A DNA stretch of 32,781 bases from NCBI GenBank assembly GCA_017517665.1, contig JAFWYP010000016.1, positions 1 through 32,781 of the forward strand, read 5' to 3'. Both the position numbers and the translations under genes were made by a program. Source of the DNA: Clostridia bacterium. Lineage in GTDB: Bacteria; Bacillota; Clostridia; Oscillospirales; Acutalibacteraceae. The notes beneath the pieces were generated by a model. That model did no database searches, was not told the DNA's origin, and saw only the letters and a list, made by a program, of their open reading frames with translations. Below, piece after piece: positions 1-7,798 of this stretch (position 1 is its first letter; the number at the start of each line of letters is the position of its first letter).

Positions 1-7
1 TCGGTTC

Positions 8-78
8 AAGAACCGTAAAAAACATCGTTTCATTTAATGGATTTTCTCAAAACGATGCGTTGGTCATTTGCGGTTCTT
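8..78. repeat. nested inverted repeat at left edge
   Basis: Two nested inverted repeats are visible: AAGAACCG at 8-15 pairs with CGGTTCTT at 71-78, and CATCGTTT at 23-30 pairs with AAACGATG at 50-57. Together they could fold as an interrupted hairpin. It lies just downstream of the broken minus-strand gene. I cannot say whether it is an RNA structure or the end of a mobile element, because the window begins here. Confidence 0.4.
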
Positions 79-130
79 CAATTCGGTTTTTTGCTAATTT
101 TTCAATTCTTAACATCTCCTTTCGGGCATC

Positions 131-166
131 AAAAAACAGCCGTGAAATCAATCACGACTGTTTTTG
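131..166 (-). terminator. intrinsic terminator of the sigma-like remnant
   Basis: The minus strand reads a stem AACAGTCGTGA / TCACGGCTGTT followed by a T run. It overlaps the stop codon of the minus-strand gene ending at 148. A-rich sequence on the other arm means it could work in both directions. Confidence 0.75.
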
Positions 167-1143
167 TCTTTTTGTTTGGTTTTCTTCTTTTTTGAGAGGG
201 ATTCCAAAAATTCTCCGTATTTCTTTGAAACAAAATCCTCGTATGCCGTTGCGATTTTTTGTATGCGTTTGTAAACCGCACTTGGTGTTTTGTATCCCGC
301 AAATTTTGCAATCTGTTCGAGTGTACAACCCTCCATTCGCATCTGCAAAATGCGTTTGTCTTTTCCGTCGAGTGTTTCAAAGAATGCTTCGACTTTTTGT
401 TTTGAAAGAATTCTTGTTTCAAAATCATCACGTGGTGACGGTAACTGAACGAGCAATTCTTCGCTGATTTCTTCGCCTGATTTAATTGCTTCATCAAGAA
501 AAATCGGACTTTTCTTTTTGTCCTACGAGCAATACCATTTGTTGATGAAATCTCTTTTATATGTACTTTTAAGTTCACTGTAATCTTCCATCTGACGGTT
601 TTTCCACACTTCATCAATCATCGGTTGCCAGTTCTGTTCTGCAACAATCATATCCGTAAGATTGCCGATGAGATTACTGAACTGCTGATATGTAAGCCAC
701 GGGATTTGCATTTCCTTTGGCATCATAAACAGTTTCTGAAAACTCCATTCCATTTCATATTCGAATTTCTTTCGGAAGTAATTCTGAATTACAAAGCACA
801 ACCGCCACAGAGGAAAATCACCCGAATAGTCTGTCCACTTGCCGGGGATATTACCGTAACCGTCACGGCGGGGAACCAGAATGAATTGCCATATCGACCA
901 CGCATACGATTCCCATATCAGCTGAAGAAAAACATCGTCGTTAATCAAATAATCGTATTTATCCGTGTAAAGAGCTTCATACGGATTTCTCGGGATTTCA
1001 AGATAATCTTTCCGTTTTATTACAAGCTCTTTGGGCAGAGCGTAAAACAACGGAAGCCACGCAAGATGACTGTCCTGCGGAATCGTAACTATCTGATTCG
1101 GGAGTTTAACGATATAACTGATATTAGGGTTGTCCGATATAAT
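148..1143 (-). pseudogene. broken gene, sigma-70 region 4-like C-terminus, in-frame TAG
   Basis: One reading frame runs from about 1143 to 148 but is split by an in-frame TAG at 523-525. The upstream part (175 aa from a TTG at 1050, or about 206 aa from an ATT at 1143) is rich in aromatic residues and I do not recognise it. The downstream part, about 124 aa, contains LDGKDKRILQMRMEGCTLEQ and a following GYKTPSAVYKRI, a helix-turn-helix of sigma-70 region 4 type, then a Lys-rich tail. The 22 codons between the TAG and the next possible start (TTG at 456) also read as protein, so this looks like one ancestral gene. No ATG lies in frame at the 5' end. A GAGGTG ribosome site at 1147-1152 is followed at once by an ATG in another frame, suggesting a second lesion there. 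Alternatives are two coupled ORFs with unusual starts, or amber readthrough. Such sigma-like proteins are often encoded on mobile elements. Confidence 0.6.
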
Positions 1144-1180
1144 TGCATCACCTCACTACGAAGAATTTTTATCCTCCCAT

Positions 1181-1381
1181 TTATAAAGGAGTGAAACGGA
1201 ACAAATTTTTCCTAAAATTTAAATAATTTACAATCTGTTCAAAAAATCTGCTTCAGAAAAAACTCCACTCACTTTATAAGGAATGAGAACGAATATATTT
1301 TTCCTAAAATTTCAAAAAAGTTTAAAAATATTTGCCCTCACTTATAATGGAATGAGAATGCAAAAATTTTTCCTGAAAATT
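1181..1381. repeat. three diverged ~40-bp AT-rich direct repeats
   Basis: Copies begin at 1181, 1274 and 1342. Each follows TTATAA(N)GGA(A/G)TGA(G)AA with a variable middle and then an A/T run ending TTTTTCCT(A/G)AAAATT. Spacing is 93 and 68 bp. They lie upstream (minus-strand sense) of the broken sigma-like gene. They resemble iterons or an operator array, but no replication gene is present. From 1382 to 1479 I see only AT-rich DNA with short inverted repeats. Confidence 0.6.
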
Positions 1382-1479
1382 GACGAAAAAAATAAAAATA
1401 TTTTAATTTCACGGCAAACAAATGTTCGTCAATATTTTATATCAGTTTTTTCTCGGTGTCAATAGTGATTTTTTGCTCC

Positions 1480-1508
1480 TTGACAACATCAGCAAATGAG
1501 ATTATAAT
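1480..1508 (+). promoter_or_regulatory. consensus sigma-A promoter of the cobalamin operon
   Basis: TTGACA at 1480-1485 and TATAAT at 1503-1508 with a 17-bp spacer, a perfect match to the housekeeping consensus. The cobalamin riboswitch begins about 25 bp downstream. Confidence 0.9.
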
Positions 1509-1529
1509 AATATGCAATTGAATATGAAT

Positions 1530-1720
1530 TGATAAGATACGGTTTGAAAAGTTGTACGCTGAGTAAATCAAAAGGGAAATCAGGTTCGAATCCTGAACAA
1601 CCGCCATTACTGTATTTGAAGCAGAGTTTATGCTTTATAAAGTCAGAACACCTGCCGTGTCTTTTTTAGGTTAAAACACAACTTTGGTGAGAAGAGTGCA
1701 ACCGATTATTCAAAAGCTGA
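1530..1720 (+). promoter_or_regulatory. cobalamin riboswitch (copy 1)
   Basis: The core shows the cobalamin-riboswitch landmarks: AAAAGGGAAATCAGG (1570-1584), the CCGCCATTACTGTA segment (1601-1614), and the B12 box AGTCAGAACACCTGCCG (1641-1657). GATACGG at 1536-1542 can pair with CCGTGTC at 1655-1661 as the closing helix. The expression platform continues to the intrinsic terminator at 1835-1875. By family knowledge, adenosylcobalamin or a related corrinoid binding switches off downstream expression. A second copy of this element lies on the other strand at 26275-26470. The aptamer 3' boundary is approximate. Confidence 0.92.
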
Positions 1721-1834
1721 TAAGGCATTTGAAATCGTGCATTCTTTTTTTGTTACCTAAAAAACACAGTATCCGCTGACTGTTTAATAGTAATAATAAT
1801 GCCGTGTTGCCAACCTTTTGATATGTCTGTTGTA

Positions 1835-1875
1835 CTCTTTCAACCTGTTTCCGGTTGAAAGAGTTTTGTTTTTTG
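1835..1875 (+). terminator. riboswitch-controlled intrinsic terminator
   Basis: An 11-bp perfect stem CTCTTTCAACC / GGTTGAAAGAG with a short loop is followed by TTTTGTTTTTTG. It sits between the cobalamin aptamer and the first gene, the expected place for transcriptional control. A cognate hairpin with related stem sequence lies in the second riboswitch leader. Confidence 0.88.
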
Positions 1876-1887
1876 TGAGGTGAAAAT

Positions 1888-2136
1888 GTGATAACTGAGG
1901 AAAAGAAGCAGTGGGCAATGGAGCAACTGCGAGAAAAAAACAAGGAGCTTGGCAGGCTCCCGAAAAAGGATGATTTTGATGTGGTGACTTTATCACGCAT
2001 CAAAGCCTTTTTGGGTCCGTGGCCGAGAGCTTTGGAGGCGGCAGGGTTGAAAGAACCGAAGATAATGCCCTCCAAAAACAAAAAGAAGAAAAAACAACAG
2101 ACAGCTTTCAAAAAGGAGACAAACGGCAATGACTAA
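1888..2136 (+). CDS. small homing-endonuclease-associated-repeat protein
   Basis: An 82-aa protein starting at GTG 1888 behind a GAGGTG site at 1877-1882. Residues 5-55 match the homing-endonuclease-associated repeat (HNH_repeat-type) pattern: a helix WAMEQLREKNKELGRLPKKD, a short DFD segment, then IKAFLGPWPRALEAAGL. The tail is very basic (Lys-rich, residues 57-76), fitting nucleic-acid contact. There is no nuclease domain, so this is a stand-alone repeat. It is the first gene after the riboswitch terminator and overlaps the next start by 8 nt, so it belongs to the cobalamin operon. The same gene, with a stop codon, sits at the same position in the second riboswitch operon. Its role is unknown; a small regulator or RNA/DNA-binding protein of the operon is possible. 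Confidence 0.8.
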   Translation: MITEEKKQWAMEQLREKNKELGRLPKKDDFDVVTLSRIKAFLGPWPRALEAAGLKEPKIMPSKNKKKKKQQTAFKKETNGND

Positions 2137-5100
2137 AAAAATTATCAGTATATTTATCATTCTTGCGATGATTTTAACCGCAATACCTTTAACAATATCT
2201 GCTAGCGAACCTGATACAGTTTATATTTCAATCAGCGATGACAGTCAGTTTGTAACCGACAGCAACGGCACTCCAATGGCATTTTATCCCGTGACCCTTG
2301 ATGAGCTTGCAGAGATTGATCTCAGCGATTATTATCTTGACGGATATGCATACGATGCAGACGGTGACAATGTTCCCGAGCTCACCGCACTTCACCTTTA
2401 TATTTATGTTCACGAAATAATACTCGGACTTGATTGGTCGGATGTTAACGTCAGCGGAAGTGCAGGAAGTATTTATTTTGCAGGCGGGCTTTTCGGTTTC
2501 TCCGATGAAAATCTCCGCTATGACCTTAATGGTGCTTATCCTGCAGTTGACGGTTGGGGTCTGACCGCAGACCGAATCGCTCTCAATGACGGTGACTTTC
2601 TGAATATTGCGCACTACACAAGCTGGGCGTTCTGGGGTGACAGCACAACAGGATTCCATTACTTTACCGATTCACAAGGAAATCTCAACCATACATATAA
2701 CACTTCCGTTAATGAAGAACTTGAACTTGGTTTGGTTCGCAGTTATTCAGATTGGGCAAACGGCGGAGTTGCGGCATTTGACCCTGAAACCGGTTATACC
2801 GTTTATTACGGAACCGCTTACGGTGTTCCCACAGGCAGCACAGCCACAGACGATAACGGACTTGTAAATATTTCGTTCCCCTCAGGAGGAACATGGTATG
2901 TATGGACTGACGGCGGTTACGGCATGGAAAATCCTACGGATATAGTTTCTGCACCTGCTTTTGCAACCGTAAAGGTAAAAGGTGAACCCGACCTTCTGTT
3001 CACAATTGACTTGACAGAACTTGATGACTCTGTTTATGAGGGCGGTATCATCAATTATAATTTCAGCGATGAAAGTGAGTTCTGGGACGGTAATGCCACA
3101 GCAGGAAAAACCACATCATATTCATTTGTAGCCGATGAGTATGACAATTATATTGTATATATCGATTATTATGTTGACAGCGACATAATGGGATGGAATG
3201 TCAACGGTGTCAATTATCTCATTGAAGATTCTTCCGCACATGAAGATTATTGGGATTTCGGTGACGATTCAGGTGTAGGCTACGGATTTGGCTACACGGA
3301 TGATAACAACAAAGCTTATGACGAATTCTATCTTATTCTCGGTCTTGAGAATTCTTACAACAAACCGGGAAGCTGGGTTATCAAACCGGTTCTTATGACC
3401 GAACAGATAATTGAAGTTATTATTGCTATTGATGATATCGGAGAGGTAACGGCAGAAAGCGGAGATTCTATCAACTTTGCCTGGGAGCTTTACAATGCAC
3501 TTACCGATTCAGAAAAAGAACTTGTTTTCAATTTTGCTGACCTTGAAGAAGCACAGGCTGTTTATGATGATTTGATGGATGCTCAGGCAGCTGCCGATGA
3601 AGTGGCGGCGAATGCTGTTGAAGAACTGATTTCAGCTATCGGCTCGGTAACAATTTTTAACTATAAGAATATTTATTCTGCCCGTGAAGCATACGATGCA
3701 CTCACCGATTCACAGAAAACGCTTGTTGAAAACTATTTCGCTCTCACCGATGCAGAAAATTCTTTCGCAACCTTGCTTGCAGATGCTTCGGATGCAGACC
3801 ACAGGGCAATTTATGAAGCAACGGGTACATACATAAATTCTCTCGGCACGCCTTTCGTTGGTTCTGTCGGCGGCGAATGGATGGTAATTGACCTTACCCG
3901 TTCAGGCTACGGTTGCCCCGATGGCTATTACAAAAATGTTGTTGAATATGTAAACAACAATATCAATGATAAAGAACAGCTCCACAGAGCAAAGTCAACA
4001 GATAATTCACGAGTTATTCTCGCTCTTACTTCGGCAGGTTATGATGTAACCGACGTTGACGGTCATAATCTTCTTATGGGTCTGACCGATATGACATATC
4101 TGAAAAAGCAGGGTATCAACGGTCCAATCTGGGCATTGATTGCATTTGACTGCCACGGCTATGAAATTCCCGTTAATGCAGATGCAACTGAGCAGGCTAC
4201 CCGTGAAAAGATTATTGCTTATATTCTTGAAAAACAGCTTGAAGACGGCGGTTGGGCACTTTCGGGCAAAGTCGCCGACCCCGATATGACGGGTATGGCA
4301 ATTCAATCACTTGCTCCGTATTACGAAACAAATGCCGAAGTCAAAGCAGCGATTGACAAAGCAATTATCTGCCTTTCTGAAAAACAGTATGATAATGGCG
4401 GATTCGGTTCAATCGACGGCATTTGCAGCGAATCCTGCGCACAGGTTATCGTTGCGTTAACTGCACTTGGTATTAATCCCGAAACTGATCCCCGATTTGC
4501 AAAGAACGGTGTTTCCGTTGTTGATGCAATGTGTCTGTTTGCTGTTGAAGGCGGCGGATTTGCACATATTCCCGATGCAGGCATAAACGGTATGGCAACA
4601 GAGCAGGCACAGTATGCTCTGGCATCATATTTCCGTTTCCTTGACGGCAAAACATCACTTTATGATATGAGCGATGTTGATATTTACACAAAAGATGAAA
4701 AAGCAGCCGATGCAGTTGAAGCAATGATTTCCGCAATCGGTACAGTTACCGCAGAAAGCAAGGACGCTATCGAAGAAGCAAGAGCTGCTTATGACGCTCT
4801 TACTGACGAACAGAAAGCTCTCGTTGAAAATTATGAAGTTCTCACATCTGCAGAATCAGCATTTGCAAAGATTGAAAATGACATCAAGGCTGCAGACGAT
4901 GTTGAAGCAATGATTTCCGCAATCGGCACAGTTACCGCAGAAAGCAAGGACGCTATCGAAGAAGCAAGAGCTGCTTATGATGCTCTTACAGACGAACAGA
5001 AAACGCTTGTTGAAAACTATGATACTCTCACATCTGCCGAAACAGCACTTGCAAAGATTGAAAATGATATCAAGGCTGCAGACGATGTTGAAGTAATGAT

Positions 5101-5347
5101 TTCCGCTATCGGTACAGTTACCGCAGAAAGTAAGGGTGCTATCGAAGAAGCAAGAGCTGCTTATGATGCACTTACAGACGAACAGAAAGCTCTCGTTGAA
5201 AATTATGAAATTCTAACATCTGCAGAAACAGAGTTTAATGAGCTGTCAACCGAAAAGGAACTCAGTCTCTTTGAAAAGATTATCAATTGGTTTATAAAAA
5301 TATTCAATCAGATAATCGCCTTTTTCAGAAGTATATTCTCATTCTGA
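2129..5347 (+). CDS. secreted transcobalamin-like alpha-barrel surface protein
   Basis: A 1072-aa exported protein with a signal peptide at residues 1-25. Residues about 55-165 look like a DUF4430-type domain (NLRYDLNGAYPAVDGWG, then LNDGDFLNIAHY). Residues 430-545 carry two diverged copies of a repeat that recurs as three near-identical 62-residue copies at 861-1036 (ALTDEQKALVENY type). Between them, about 555-840, lies an alpha6/alpha6 prenyltransferase/terpenoid-cyclase-type region with EKQLEDGGWA, DPDMTGMAIQSLAP and EKQYDNGGFG. This fold forms the alpha domain of animal intrinsic factor and transcobalamin. The C-terminus (1047-1072) is an aromatic, amphipathic helix that may sit at the membrane; no LPXTG motif is seen. 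Its place behind a cobalamin riboswitch and before an ECF transporter suggests extracellular corrinoid capture. The ligand is inferred. A carbohydrate- or wall-binding role for the N-terminal half remains possible. Confidence 0.82.
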   Translation: MTKKIISIFIILAMILTAIPLTISASEPDTVYISISDDSQFVTDSNGTPMAFYPVTLDELAEIDLSDYYLDGYAYDADGDNVPELTALHLYIYVHEIILGLDWSDVNVSGSAGSIYFAGGLFGFSDENLRYDLNGAYPAVDGWGLTADRIALNDGDFLNIAHYTSWAFWGDSTTGFHYFTDSQGNLNHTYNTSVNEELELGLVRSYSDWANGGVAAFDPETGYTVYYGTAYGVPTGSTATDDNGLVNISFPSGGTWYVWTDGGYGMENPTDIVSAPAFATVKVKGEPDLLFTIDLTELDDSVYEGGIINYNFSDESEFWDGNATAGKTTSYSFVADEYDNYIVYIDYYVDSDIMGWNVNGVNYLIEDSSAHEDYWDFGDDSGVGYGFGYTDDNNKAYDEFYLILGLENSYNKPGSWVIKPVLMTEQIIEVIIAIDDIGEVTAESGDSINFAWELYNALTDSEKELVFNFADLEEAQAVYDDLMDAQAAADEVAANAVEELISAIGSVTIFNYKNIYSAREAYDALTDSQKTLVENYFALTDAENSFATLLADASDADHRAIYEATGTYINSLGTPFVGSVGGEWMVIDLTRSGYGCPDGYYKNVVEYVNNNINDKEQLHRAKSTDNSRVILALTSAGYDVTDVDGHNLLMGLTDMTYLKKQGINGPIWALIAFDCHGYEIPVNADATEQATREKIIAYILEKQLEDGGWALSGKVADPDMTGMAIQSLAPYYETNAEVKAAIDKAIICLSEKQYDNGGFGSIDGICSESCAQVIVALTALGINPETDPRFAKNGVSVVDAMCLFAVEGGGFAHIPDAGINGMATEQAQYALASYFRFLDGKTSLYDMSDVDIYTKDEKAADAVEAMISAIGTVTAESKDAIEEARAAYDALTDEQKALVENYEVLTSAESAFAKIENDIKAADDVEAMISAIGTVTAESKDAIEEARAAYDALTDEQKTLVENYDTLTSAETALAKIENDIKAADDVEVMISAIGTVTAESKGAIEEARAAYDALTDEQKALVENYEILTSAETEFNELSTEKELSLFEKIINWFIKIFNQIIAFFRSIFSF
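4709..5236 (+). repeat. three 186-bp in-frame tandem repeats
   Basis: Copies start at 4709, 4895 and 5081 (the last truncated) and encode 62-residue alpha-helical units containing ISAIGTVTAES and AAYDALTDEQK. They are nearly identical at DNA level, which suggests recent expansion. The repeats probably form a spacer between the barrel domain and the C-terminal membrane-associated segment. Confidence 0.9.
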
Positions 5348-5356
5348 TTTTGACAC

Positions 5357-5388
5357 AGTCGGCTGTTGTTTAAATGCAGCAGCCGACT
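5357..5388 (+). other. intercistronic hairpin
   Basis: AGTCGGCTG at 5357-5365 pairs perfectly with CAGCCGACT at 5380-5388. No clear U run follows (TCCCTTCCTTT), so it is more likely an RNA-processing or stability element than a full terminator. It would separate the surface-protein message from the downstream anchor and transporter genes. Confidence 0.55.
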
Positions 5389-5448
5389 CCCTTCCTTTGA
5401 AAATAATTCGGTTTTTAAAACTTTTATATACCGTCAGGAGGCAATTTT

Positions 5449-6906
5449 ATGAAAAAGAAGAAAATAGCAAATATAGTGATGGTTGCTGTCATTATTGCTA
5501 TCGCAGTATCGGGAATCCTGGGTGTCGGTCATATCAAAGGCTGGTTTGACAAATCCGATGAAAGCACCGCAGTTCTTACGGATTTCCGTGGCATCATAAC
5601 TTTGCAGCGTGACGGAGTTGCCTATGCAACAACTGATAAAACTGTTCTCCGCAAAGGAGATAAAATTACTTGCGACCCCGGAGCAACTGTCAGAATTGCT
5701 TTGGGCGAAAACTATATTGCTCTCGGTCAGAATGCCGTTGCAGAAATCATAAATCCCGTTTCCGACGAGTTTGCCCTTAAAGTTAATGTAGGCGAAGCTT
5801 TTGTTAACACAAACAATTCTGTTTCACTTGAATTTGCAGATAAGCAGACTGAAATCGGCAATTCAGTTGCAACCCTGAGTGTCCGCAAAGGTGCACAAAG
5901 TATCAGCGTTTATCAAGGCTCTGTCGGTGAAGCAACCGAGGGTCAGATGCTTGAATGGATTGGTGATAAGGAATCCGTAAGAAATTTCTCTGTTAAAAGC
6001 CTCAATGATTTCAACATTTCACAAATACGAAAAGCCAACGGAACAAAAACTCTCGTTTTCTCAAATGATGATCTGGATAAACTCGAAAATGAACGATGGG
6101 AACAGATGCACGGTTCAAGCGAAACAACAACAGTCAGCAATTCAACAGAAACCGTAACATCAACTCATACCGAAAAAACAACTAAAAAAGAAACAACATC
6201 TTCAATCACGGAAAAGAAAGAGCCTACGGCAACAATTGCCGAAACAACCACAAAACCGACAACATCCAAAAAACAGACAACCACAGAAAAAACAACAAAA
6301 AAGAGACCGACCACAACAAGGCGTGATTACTCTGTTTACATAACCGAATCAACAACTGTTACTGAAACAACGTCTGAGACAAAAACTGAAAGAACAACCA
6401 GGCCCAAAGCTACAACTACAACCAAACACACAACCGCAAAACCGACCATAACCAAGCCGGTAACCACAACCAAACCTGTTGAAACAACAAAAGAAAAGCT
6501 TACCTGTACGATAACCATACGCTGTGACACAATTCTCAATAATATGGATAATCTCGACCCTGCAAAAGCACCGTATGTTCCCGATGACGGAGTCATTCTC
6601 AGGGAAGTAACGGTTGAATTTGAAGAAGGCGAAACCGTATTTGATGTTCTGAACAGAGTCTGCAGACAGTACAATATTCCGATTGAGTACAGTTGGACAC
6701 CTATGTATGACAGCTATTATATTGAAGGAATCAATAATCTTTATGAATTTGACTGCGGCAGCGAATCGGGATGGATGTATAAAGTTAACGGATGGTTCCC
6801 GAATTACGGCTGTTCAAGCTATTATTTAACGGGCGGTGAAAAAATCGTCTGGTGCTACACCTGTAACGGACTCGGTGAAGATGTCGGTGCAGAGCGATGG
6901 GAGTAA
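5449..6906 (+). CDS. membrane-anchored FecR-like / DUF4430 protein
   Basis: A 485-aa protein with an N-terminal membrane anchor (residues 6-28). Residues 45-170 resemble a FecR-type domain (RGIITLQRDG, LRKGDKITCDPGATVRI). Residues 222-350 are a Thr/Lys-rich linker, probably spanning the wall. Residues about 352-472 form a DUF4430 domain with ETVFDVLNRVC, SGWMYKVNGWFPNYG and GGEKIVWCYT. DUF4430 is the family that corresponds to the beta domain of intrinsic factor and transcobalamin. The start is preceded by CAGGAGG (5435-5441). The stop is one base before the EcfT start, so expression is coupled. With the preceding barrel protein, the two modules of a transcobalamin occur here on separate polypeptides. 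I infer a corrinoid-binding partner held at the membrane near the ECF transporter. Confidence 0.85.
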   Translation: MKKKKIANIVMVAVIIAIAVSGILGVGHIKGWFDKSDESTAVLTDFRGIITLQRDGVAYATTDKTVLRKGDKITCDPGATVRIALGENYIALGQNAVAEIINPVSDEFALKVNVGEAFVNTNNSVSLEFADKQTEIGNSVATLSVRKGAQSISVYQGSVGEATEGQMLEWIGDKESVRNFSVKSLNDFNISQIRKANGTKTLVFSNDDLDKLENERWEQMHGSSETTTVSNSTETVTSTHTEKTTKKETTSSITEKKEPTATIAETTTKPTTSKKQTTTEKTTKKRPTTTRRDYSVYITESTTVTETTSETKTERTTRPKATTTTKHTTAKPTITKPVTTTKPVETTKEKLTCTITIRCDTILNNMDNLDPAKAPYVPDDGVILREVTVEFEEGETVFDVLNRVCRQYNIPIEYSWTPMYDSYYIEGINNLYEFDCGSESGWMYKVNGWFPNYGCSSYYLTGGEKIVWCYTCNGLGEDVGAERWE

Positions 6907-6907
6907 T

Positions 6908-7798
6908 ATGAAACAAGATTCATTCTCAAAACTTCATCCTGCGGTGAATCTGCTGTTTTTTATCGGAGCAATCTGCTTCGGTGTTCTTCTGCAGCACCCC
7001 GTTTATCTGCTTGCAGGCATATTTGCAAGCGGAGTGTATTATTTTTTTCTGAATGGCAGAAAAGGGATGAAAAATATATTATTGATGATACCGCTTTTTA
7101 TATTCATCACACTTTTCAATCCGATAGTGAACACAAGAGGTGTAACGGTTCTTTTTACATATTTCGACAGACCCTACACCCTTGAAGCACTCATTTACGG
7201 TGTAGCGGTAGCGGCAACATTTGTGCTGATGCTTTTGTGGTTCGGGTGCTACGGAAAAGTGCTGACGGGCGATAAATTCACCTGCCTTTTCGGAAATCTT
7301 GCACCGTCATTGTCGTTGCTTCTTGTGATGGTGTTCCGTATGATACCGAATCTCTTGCAGAAAGCAAAACAGATTGTCGGTGCGAGAAGTTCAATCGGCA
7401 AAGGAACGGCAGAAAAATCATCAATAAAAGATAAACTGGGTTCGGGAATGACCGTTATCGGTGTTCTCACCTCGTGGGCACTTGAAGGCAGCATCACAAC
7501 AAGCGATTCAATGCGTTCAAGAGGTTACGGTACGTCAAAGCGGACAAGCTTTACGGTTTACAGAATGACAAATACTGATTGGATATTGACATTTGTTATG
7601 TTTATCTTGCTCGGAGTTGTTATCTTTTTTGCCGCAAACGGCGGAATGAATGCCGAATTTTTGCCCGAAAGAAACATCACACCGATAAACGGTTTTAATG
7701 TAATCGGGTTTATCGCATATCTCGGATATCTTATGATTCCGACAATACTGAACGTCAAGGAGGTTATACAATGGAACATTTCAAGATCGAAAATCTGA
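6908..7798 (+). CDS. ecfT: ECF transporter transmembrane protein EcfT (copy 1)
   Basis: A 296-aa EcfT/CbiQ-family integral membrane protein, the T component that links the S component to the ATPases. It begins SKLHPAVNLLFF and has about five hydrophobic segments. The two coupling motifs are visible: GARSSIGKG and SMRSRGYG, variants of the Ala-Arg-Gly motifs that dock on the ATPases. I chose ATG 6908, which directly follows the upstream stop and matches the start of the second copy; a longer frame from 6836 would lie inside the upstream gene. The end overlaps the ATPase gene by 28 nt. The protein is nearly the same as the one encoded at 25132-26022. Confidence 0.93.
   Translation: MKQDSFSKLHPAVNLLFFIGAICFGVLLQHPVYLLAGIFASGVYYFFLNGRKGMKNILLMIPLFIFITLFNPIVNTRGVTVLFTYFDRPYTLEALIYGVAVAATFVLMLLWFGCYGKVLTGDKFTCLFGNLAPSLSLLLVMVFRMIPNLLQKAKQIVGARSSIGKGTAEKSSIKDKLGSGMTVIGVLTSWALEGSITTSDSMRSRGYGTSKRTSFTVYRMTNTDWILTFVMFILLGVVIFFAANGGMNAEFLPERNITPINGFNVIGFIAYLGYLMIPTILNVKEVIQWNISRSKI

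Noticed and set aside
1576-1606. tRNA-like T-arm (GGTTCGAATCC) with CCGCCA downstream
   Set aside because: No acceptor, D-arm or anticodon arm can be built around it. The segment is part of the cobalamin riboswitch core.
1888-2136. Complete homing endonuclease
   Set aside because: Only the associated repeat is present; there is no HNH, LAGLIDADG or GIY-YIG motif.
6336-6674. 112-aa minus-strand ORF rich in Val/Ser
   Set aside because: It is antisense to the Thr-rich linker and DUF4430 domain; its composition follows from reading the Thr codons backwards.
6836-6907. Longer N-terminus for EcfT
   Set aside because: The extension lies inside the end of the DUF4430 gene, has no ribosome site and is absent from the second copy; ATG 6908 is preferred.
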